A stretch of 64,000 nucleotides of DNA from NCBI RefSeq assembly GCF_017377395.1, contig NZ_CP061800.1:1178001-1242000 (forward strand), given 5' to 3'. The position numbers and the translations under genes are program-made. The notes beneath the pieces were generated by a model that had not been told where the DNA came from, did not search any database, and saw only the letters and a list, made by a program, of their open reading frames with translations. The stretch is from Desulfonema magnum. Lineage in GTDB: Bacteria > Desulfobacterota > Desulfobacteria > Desulfobacterales > 4be13. This document shows positions 7,784 through 15,300 of this stretch, one piece after another (the stretch's first letter is position 1; each line of letters begins with the position of its first letter).

Positions 7784-9825
7784 CGAGTTATCACCCTGTC
7801 CCCTTGTTTGATTCTTTCAAATTCCTGACCATTAAGAGGCGCTGCCAGGTAATTGTCTTCCGCTATTCCCTCAACCCTGGCATCCCCGATAATTTTTGTA
7901 TCAGATCCCAGCGAGTTTCCTGTGATGGGATTGTGTTCTGGTTCTGTTTTGCGATAGATAATAAGGGGCCATTTCATTGTTATTTCCCCCTTTTCAGGTA
8001 TCCATTTTTCAGATGCCATGGTAAATCTTCCTTTTTCGATCTGAGTGATGCGGGCATCCATGAGAGGAAATGTTCTGTGGAATTTTTCCGCCAATTTTTC
8101 CGCCATAGAAGCCAGGGTCGGTCTGTCTTCGGATTCGCTGTAAACATCTTTTATTGCCAGAATCTCACCTGTTTTCACATCAACAAAACGTGCCACAATT
8201 TCTATCCCGTTTCTTGTTTTATAAACACTTCCTAAGAGCGCGGCGTCAGGTGTCAGACCTTTCTGTTCAAAGGCAGCATCTTCTGAAAAAACAACATCAT
8301 TTTTATATTCAGAAAAAAATGTTTTCAATTCTTGCCGCAACAGGATCTGAAAGCGGTTATGATCAACAAGACGCTTGAGAAAAAGATGCTGAAAAAGCGT
8401 TTGCTTCCCGGACGGACCGTCCTCCAGGCTGTCAAAAAGATGCATGGCAAGGCAATAGCGATAATTCGGTTTAAACACCTGGGGAACTTCCCGATGGATA
8501 AAAATCTCTTTTACCGTGACATTGCCGAATTCATCTTCGGCCCTGATTGTAATCGTGTTCTTTCCGCTTTTCAATCTCTTAAGGCGGTTAAAAAAAATGA
8601 CTTGTCCCGGGTGGGTAAGAACCGGCATGTTGTTCACAGTCAGCGATTCAATATTGTTTTCACCTTTCACATATCCTTTTATATATATCCGTTCCAGAAA
8701 AACAGTTTTCTGGTCAGGCCATCCCTGCACAATAATTTCAGGTTTTATCTGTTTTGAATTGTTAATTGCCGAACCGAAAACATCGGCTCCGGAATCTGTC
8801 ACCACATCTATCTGCGCCAGCAGGGGCTGTGTTCCTCTGGCATCAGCCAGAATAGCCATATCACCATTGACAACGGCTTCTGTCTGATTTCCCAATTTAT
8901 CTTTTGCCAGGAGGGTGATATATTTCTGACCTGCTTTCACAGGCACGGAAAAAGGCACTTTTTTTCCTTTCGGAACAGGCACATTTTCCCCGTCCGATGC
9001 AAAGCGTATCTCACCGGATTCATCATAAAGCCAGCCCGTTATTTTGCCTCCGGTATCAGGTTTTGTCAGAATGATAACCGGTCCTGATCGGTCAACACAG
9101 AAAATGAGCCGTTGTTTTGCCGTGCCGCCCAGAAGGTTTTTTGCCATAATATCAATTTCATGTTTTCCCTCGGCCAGCGTAAGTTCATTTCTGAATGTCA
9201 CCACCTGTCCGGAACGTTCTATAAAAAAAGGTTTGTGTTTCAGGCTGATCTCTGAAACATATTGCTCATCTTCCGCTCTTCCTGAAATAACCACAGGGTC
9301 TGCTTTTGTCCATATTTCATCGAATTCATTCAGGGGAGAGTCCAGTATCACACGGGGAACAGATAAGGGCTGCTTTTCTTTTTCCATGATATGTTTGCGG
9401 ACTTTGTCCAGATAGAAAAACGCCTTTTCAGAGGGGTATTGTTTTATGGAGAGTTCCAGTTCTGATTTGGCTGCATCATAATTTCCCATGAGATAATGTA
9501 TCAGTCCTTTTTCCCGATGGGGAAAATAATCAACAAAGTGCATCCCGAAAGTCCGGGCCATTCTCTGATCTTCAAATCTTCCTTTCAATGTGTTATCCAG
9601 GTCAGAAAGGGCAGCCTCATAGCATTCGCCCTCCATGCAGGAAAGTCCTCGCTCATAATAATCATACCATTGCCCTGTAAAATTGCCACTTGCCTTGCAA
9701 TAAGACTTCCGAGCCTTCACACAGACAGGATCAGGCGCAACCGCACAGCTGCACAATAATGGCAGCGTCAGAACCGATAAAACAAAAAAAAAGGTCATTA
9801 CATTTCTCTTTTTATTTTTTTTCAT
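7780..9825 (-). CDS. Lipoprotein with Ig-like repeats and a CsgG/FlgO-like domain
   Basis: 681 residues. The N-terminus is a lipoprotein signal (FFFVLSVLTLPLLCSC, lipid Cys about 27). Residues about 55-140 look TPR-like (GNYDAAKSELELSIKQYPS). Two or three Ig-like beta modules follow (about 160-440; phrases such as GKHEIDIMAKN and GKNTITIRAEDEFGN). Residues about 455-600 resemble the CsgG/FlgO group (HNRFQILLRQELK, then PDAALLGSVYKTRNGIEIVARFVDVKTGEI). The end is a FlgT-C-like small beta module. It is probably outer-membrane lipidated and periplasmic. It is the first gene before the sigma factor (4-bp overlap). The CHAT protein downstream ends in a comparable domain, suggesting the two meet in the periplasm. 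Confidence 0.75.
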   Translation of the reverse strand: MKKNKKRNVMTFFFVLSVLTLPLLCSCAVAPDPVCVKARKSYCKASGNFTGQWYDYYERGLSCMEGECYEAALSDLDNTLKGRFEDQRMARTFGMHFVDYFPHREKGLIHYLMGNYDAAKSELELSIKQYPSEKAFFYLDKVRKHIMEKEKQPLSVPRVILDSPLNEFDEIWTKADPVVISGRAEDEQYVSEISLKHKPFFIERSGQVVTFRNELTLAEGKHEIDIMAKNLLGGTAKQRLIFCVDRSGPVIILTKPDTGGKITGWLYDESGEIRFASDGENVPVPKGKKVPFSVPVKAGQKYITLLAKDKLGNQTEAVVNGDMAILADARGTQPLLAQIDVVTDSGADVFGSAINNSKQIKPEIIVQGWPDQKTVFLERIYIKGYVKGENNIESLTVNNMPVLTHPGQVIFFNRLKRLKSGKNTITIRAEDEFGNVTVKEIFIHREVPQVFKPNYRYCLAMHLFDSLEDGPSGKQTLFQHLFLKRLVDHNRFQILLRQELKTFFSEYKNDVVFSEDAAFEQKGLTPDAALLGSVYKTRNGIEIVARFVDVKTGEILAIKDVYSESEDRPTLASMAEKLAEKFHRTFPLMDARITQIEKGRFTMASEKWIPEKGEITMKWPLIIYRKTEPEHNPITGNSLGSDTKIIGDARVEGIAEDNYLAAPLNGQEFERIKQGDRVITR

Positions 9826-10177
9826 CCCAATGCCTCCCTAAAATATGATCTGAAATTCATAGAAACCTGACATAACATTCCTGACACCCGTCCGAACTTG
9901 CCGGACTTTCCAGTCTGGCAGGAGCATTTTTGGTCAATAAATAATATTTTAACGAAAAATTATTTTCATATCAACAGAATTATGAAAACTCTTCCATTTG
10001 TCAACTTGTTGACAGCTTTTATTCAAAAATGCTATTTGTCTTTTTCTTAAAACAAGAATAATAAATGCAGTGTAAATATGAAAAGAAAAAGTGTTAGGTG
10101 TTAGGAAAATTTTAAAACTTTCATCGTTCGTTGTGACTGGCAGATCATGGCCATTGATATGAAAGGGGCCAGGGGCC
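9826..10177. other. Divergent intergenic region with single H2 repeat unit
   Basis: No gene. It is AT-rich at 9900-10090, upstream of the minus-strand lipoprotein gene. One copy of the GTGTTAG heptamer plus the CTTTCAT...ATGAAAG unit lies at 10092-10165; the same unit forms the tandem block at 46888-47300. Confidence 0.5.
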
Positions 10178-10346
10178 ATATGCATCAGGCTAAGAATGCG
10201 GGACGGCTGCCGGACGGGGTTTGCAACCCCGTCCGAAACGTTTGCAGGCGGCGATCCGGAAAATATTCCGGACGGGGTTGCAAACCCCGTCCGGCAAAAT
10301 CAGAGTTAATAAAAACAGTAGGTTGTAATCTTAGCCTGATGCATAT
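10178..10346. mobile_element. MITE-like element, family B, copy 1, with apparent target duplication
   Basis: 169 bp with perfect 17-18-bp terminal inverted repeats (ATATGCATCAGGCTAAG at the left and its complement at the right). The 12-bp direct repeat GGGCCAGGGGCC flanks both ends and looks like a target-site duplication. The interior is a GGACGGGGTTTGCAACCCC-type hairpin pair. A second copy with different interior is at 55386-55509. No coding capacity. Confidence 0.8.
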
Positions 10347-10510
10347 GGGCCAGGGGCCGGCTTTCATGGTTCGTTGTGACCGAAGGTCATGGCCGTTTAT
10401 CAGTAAAGGAGCGCGTATGAACATTGAAAATGATCATACGCACCCATGAAAATCCCGGAAATTCGGGAACGTAAAATCAGTAGGTTACATTGATTTACAG
10501 AGGAGATATT

Positions 10511-11878
10511 ATGAAAAAGAAAGTTGTGTTGTGTTTTTTTATTATTTTTTTGCTTTTCGGGTCTGATTTCACCTTTGCACAACAAAGGGATACAGACTTT
10601 GCATCTTCACCGAACCCTGTGGGGTCAGGAGCAAGAGCACTCGGTATGGGCGGCGCATTCATCGGAGTTGCTGATGACGCCACAGCAGCTTCATGGAATC
10701 CTGCCGGCCTTGTTCAATTAAAATGGCCGGAAATATCGGTTGTGGGAAACTGGTTTCATCGAACTGAGGACAGCACCCTCGGAACTGTCCCCGAGTCTAA
10801 CGAATCCCAGAGTGTCTCCGAACAAGATATTAACTACCTTAGCATTGCCTATCCGTTCAATCTTTTCAATCGCAATATGATAGTTTCCCTGAACTACCAG
10901 CATCTTTACGATTTTACACGGGAATGGGAGTTTTCAAACCAGTTCATGGCTGATACTCCGGCGGGAAAACTGATAGCAGATGATGATACGAATTATGAGC
11001 GGGACGGAAGCCTTTCCGCCCTCGGAGTTGCTTATTGCGTTCAGATTGTCCCGCAGTTCTCCTTTGGTTTCACATTAAATTTTTGGGAGGATGATTTGCT
11101 CAATAATGAATGGGAAGAAAAAACCCATATTATGAGTACACAAACCCTGCAAGTCCATGGATTGCCTCCTGGGATACCAGTCGGCCCCTCTTCTGTTCAT
11201 GATTATAAGATAAATGACAGATATTCATTTAGCGGTTTTAACGCCAATCTGGGCGTTTTATGGCACGCTACAGATAAACTGACCATCGGAGGGGTATTTA
11301 AATTTCCTTTTACAGCAGACATAAGGTACGAACGAAGGATATCAGAAAAAGTGACAGACAGCCAGGGCGAAACTCTGGATACCTTTTCATATGACTATGA
11401 TGAAGAATTAGATATGCCCATGTCTTATGGCATGGGTGTTGCCTATCGGTTTTCAGATCAGTTCACGCTGTCAGCAGATGTTTACAGAACCGAATGGCAG
11501 GATTTCATCTACAAAGACTCAACTGGAAATGAAAAATCTCCTATCACAAACAAAGGTCCCGGGGAATCAGATATTGACGCCACGCATCAGATACGAATCG
11601 GAGCTGAGTATCTGTTTATAGATCAGACATCCGACTATGTGATTCCTCTCCGGGGCGGCATGTTTTATGATCCTGCCCCTGCTGAGGGCGGTCCTGATGA
11701 TTTTTACGGCGTGAGTCTGGGTTCGGGTATCGCAGTGGGCCGTTATGTTTTCGATATCGCGTGTCAGTATCGGTTCGGCAATGATGTCGCGGAGTCATCC
11801 GTTCGATATTATGATTTTTCTTTTTCTCAGGATGTAAATGAATTCATGATGTATTCATCGCTGATCATTCACTTTTAG
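10511..11878 (+). CDS. Outer-membrane beta-barrel protein (OMPP1/FadL/TodX-like)
   Basis: 455 residues from the ATG at 10511, which has AGGAG 6 bases upstream; an earlier in-frame start at 10490 lacks this. A signal peptide (KKKVVLCFFIIFLLFGSDFTFA) is followed by the hallmark N-terminus of FadL/PorV-like barrels: GSGARALGMGGAFIGVADDATAASWNPAGL, seen at mature residues about 18-48. The remainder alternates amphipathic strands and ends in a typical barrel terminus (MYSSLIIHF). Members transport hydrophobic compounds across the outer membrane or act in secretion. The substrate cannot be told from sequence. It is followed by two secreted-protein genes on the same strand; spacing of 89 bp to the next gene allows co-transcription. 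Confidence 0.82.
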   Translation: MKKKVVLCFFIIFLLFGSDFTFAQQRDTDFASSPNPVGSGARALGMGGAFIGVADDATAASWNPAGLVQLKWPEISVVGNWFHRTEDSTLGTVPESNESQSVSEQDINYLSIAYPFNLFNRNMIVSLNYQHLYDFTREWEFSNQFMADTPAGKLIADDDTNYERDGSLSALGVAYCVQIVPQFSFGFTLNFWEDDLLNNEWEEKTHIMSTQTLQVHGLPPGIPVGPSSVHDYKINDRYSFSGFNANLGVLWHATDKLTIGGVFKFPFTADIRYERRISEKVTDSQGETLDTFSYDYDEELDMPMSYGMGVAYRFSDQFTLSADVYRTEWQDFIYKDSTGNEKSPITNKGPGESDIDATHQIRIGAEYLFIDQTSDYVIPLRGGMFYDPAPAEGGPDDFYGVSLGSGIAVGRYVFDIACQYRFGNDVAESSVRYYDFSFSQDVNEFMMYSSLIIHF

Positions 11879-11967
11879 AAAATGACTTGTAAGAAAACAA
11901 CTTCCCTTGTGTATTACTTAAATTGTGAGAAAGGTTGAATTCGTAATAAATCAAAGGGGATTTTATT

Positions 11968-12288
11968 GTGAAGAAAACAATAACAATTTTTGTTGCCTGC
12001 GTCCTCTGTATCTTTGTCTTTATGACAGATTCAGGAGACGCGGGCGCGGGATATAATCATTTCTGGGTCAGAGTGCTGGATGTTTATCATAATCCGGTAA
12101 CAGACGCCCAGGTCATTGCCCGCAACACTGAAAATAATGAATACTATACACTGAGGTTCATGGGATGGGGATATTATAACAGAACACTTGTACCGGGAAC
12201 ATATGATGTCATCGTCAACGGCCGGTTACTTAAAAAAGGTGTTTATGCTAGTGCATACTGGTATGTAATGGTGACGTGTTATCTGTAA
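11968..12288 (+). CDS. Small secreted protein with a carboxypeptidase-regulatory-like beta domain
   Basis: 106 residues starting at a GTG (11968) with AAAGGGGA 7 bases upstream. A signal peptide (TIFVACVLCIFVFMTDSGDAGA) is followed by a single beta-sandwich-like domain of about 80 residues. Its pattern (FWVRVLDVYHNPVTDAQVIA, then LVPGTYDVIVNG) recalls the carboxypeptidase-regulatory/CNA-B-like fold often found as a surface or adhesin module. It lies between the FadL-like gene and the large modular secreted protein and is probably exported. No specific function can be assigned. Confidence 0.65.
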   Translation: MKKTITIFVACVLCIFVFMTDSGDAGAGYNHFWVRVLDVYHNPVTDAQVIARNTENNEYYTLRFMGWGYYNRTLVPGTYDVIVNGRLLKKGVYASAYWYVMVTCYL

Positions 12289-12334
12289 CGATTGTTATAT
12301 ATCCGGCCGGGGGATTTTGAATTCAGGAGAGAAA

Positions 12335-15300
12335 ATGATGATAAAAAACCAGATAACAGGGAAACAGATTTTCATCGTCTTTTTAGGCATGATGATGGCA
12401 GTGTTTTCAGTAGGTACGTCAGGCCTAGCAGATGATGATCTATCCGTTCCTGAATTACAGGTTGCCAAAAATGGTTCCGATACAAGCGGAGACGGCTCCC
12501 TGATCAGACCTTTTGCCAGCATCCGGGCGGGCATTGATGCCTGCAAAGAGGGCGGAATCGTCCTTGTCCACCCGGGAACATACTCGGAATCCATTGATTT
12601 CAAAGGCAAAAATATTACGGTTCAGTCTGTGGAAGGTGCTGAAAAGACAATTATAGATGGAAGCAAGTCCTCTGTTGCTGCTGCCCAGAAAAATACAGGG
12701 ACCGTGAGCTTTCAGAACGGAGAGAATTCCAATGCCGTACTGAGCGGGTTTACAATTACAAACGGTTCAGGAAGCGGGATTTACTGTTATGAATCCGGCC
12801 CCACATTGGAATATTTAAAAATTACCAATAACAGCGCAACCTCCGGAGCGGGAATTTTCTGCGACGCGTATGCTTATCCTGTCATAAAAAGCACAGTTAT
12901 TTCAAATAATTCTGTTATTAATCGGGGCGGAGGAGTTTACTGCAAAGCATTTTCCGCACCTGTTTTGAAAAATGTGGAAATTACGAGAAATTCAGCCCTC
13001 AACGGCGGCGGCATATATTGTGAAGCGTCCGGTCTTGTCCTGATATATGCGACACTTTCAGATAATTCAGCAGAAGATGGCAGCGGTATTTTCGCCGAAG
13101 GCGGCTGTAATGTGCTTTTGAAAAATAGCATTATCCGGGACAATAAGATTCTTTTTGAGAACGAGAGTGACACCCAAAGTATCTTTACTGTGTCTTATTC
13201 AAATATCCAGGGCGGACACAAAGGCATTGTGAACAGCGGGAACGTCTATACGCAGTGGCTGACCGGGAATTTGGATACGGATCCGATGTTTGCGGATCAG
13301 AAAAATGGCGATTATCATCTTACCCATTGCAGCCCGTGTATCGGAGCCGGGAAAGCAGATAATGAATTTTATACGGATGACGCGGCTGATACTGATATTG
13401 AAGAGAATGTATCTGATATCTATGCCGTATCGGACAGGGATATTGAAGGAAATCCTCGTCCTGATCCCGCGGGTTCTGATCCGGATATGGGAGCGTATGA
13501 GCACTCGCGAAGCACGCCAATATCGTGTCTGCCGCAGGATATTTATGTGGACACAAGTTTCACTGGCACAGAAACAGGAAAATACCATGCACCTTACAAT
13601 ACCATTACCGAGGCCATTTATGAGGCAAGTTCCGGAAGCACCGTTCATGTTGCAGAAGGCATATACAAAGAAGCATTGACAATTAACAATATTGACGACT
13701 TAAAGATAAAAGGGGGGTGGAACCCTGACACGCTGAATCACAATGATCCGCCAGACCCGACGTCCACTGTGATCATGGCCTTTGCCAGTTCTGCCGGGAT
13801 TTATATAAATAACGCGGCCAATACGCTTATTGAGGGATTTACCATTATGGGAGATGACATTGGTGTCTATGTTCAGAACTCATCCGGTGCCGAGATACGC
13901 AGCAATGTCATTCGCATTGACTGCAATGCGGAATCCCAAGGCATACATTATGAGAACAGCAGTGAGGGACATATCGCACGGAATCGTCTTCATCTGGTTA
14001 AGGGAAAAACAGATAACAATTCCGCATATGCCATAACTTTGGAAAACCTTAGCGATAGTATCCGGTTGGAGAATAATATTATTTACCTGGAAGGAAATGT
14101 TATGACAGGTATCCGGGAGTTAGGCGTAAATGCCACGCCTGCCACGCTGTTAAACAACGAATTCTATGGAGATGAAAGCTCGGTTTTATACAATGACGGA
14201 AACAAACGGGGAACTGTCAGAGACTGCGTTCATCTGAATGATGCCACTCTTGATGATATTTCGGAGCGGGGGGGGAATTTTTGCACGTTGCTGCCGCCCT
14301 ACTCACCTTGCATACCGCCGGAATGTGTTGATGTTGTAGTTATCCCCACGCCTGAGGACACAGATGAGGACGGAATGCCTGATAATTTTGAAATCTATTA
14401 CTTTGATGACATCTCACAGGATGAAACCGGAGATGCGGATGATGACGGGCTGACAAACTCAGAGGAGTATGATCATAAAACAAACCCGAAACTTTGGGAT
14501 ACGGACGGCGATGGCATGAACGATGGCTGGGAAGTCAGCAATGGCACGCTTGCTTTTATTTATGACGCAAAAGAGGACCCGGATAAGGATGGTTATAACA
14601 ATTTGCAGGAATATGAGGGCAATACCGGCCCGAATGATTCCCAGGCCCTTCCCCTTGCCAGAGCCGACGTCATCACCACCGATGAAAATACCCCTGTGAA
14701 TATTTCTGTTCTCGACAATGACGCGGAAGAGAGGCTTACCATAATATCTGCTGAAAAACCCGACAAAGGACAAGTTGTTGTTGAGGACACGGCTGTAACT
14801 TACATACCCGCGGCAAATTTCGAAGGCACGGACCAGTTCCGATACACTGTGAAAAATAACAATGGTAATAACGCGACCACGACAGTAACGGTCTATGTCA
14901 GACCCGTATCCGTCCAAGAAAAATCCCTGCGTTTTGACGGCGCGGATGATTATGTTATTTACTATCCCATAGATAACTTCCCGTCAACAGAAATGACCCT
15001 TGAGTTTTGGATGAAGTTTTCAGGTAAGGGAATGGTAATGTCTTACGCGGTTCCCCGCGTGTTCACGGAAGAAGCCTTTTTCATTACCATTGATGAAAAA
15101 TCATATCTCACCCTGGACAGGGGCAACGAGAAGGTGACAGGCCCTCTTGCTGTTGATGATGATGAATGGCATCACATCGCGCTGACATGGCAAAGTGAAA
15201 CTGGTAACATCAAGGTTTTTAAAGACGGAACCGCGGCTTTTTCAGAAAGTTTTGCAAAAGGCCGCTCGATAATGAACGGCGGTTCACTGATGCTGGGCGG

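Noticed and set aside
4082..9825. Link to a type III-E CRISPR (Craspase) locus
   Set aside because: Only the CHAT plus sigma-factor combination is shared. No gRAMP/Cas7-11, no TPR-CHAT, no Csx30-like gene and no array was found, so it is kept only as an analogy.
13199..13648. 149-residue minus-strand frame and other frames under the large secreted protein
   Set aside because: Antisense shadows rich in Ile/Arg from the GAT-rich coding strand.
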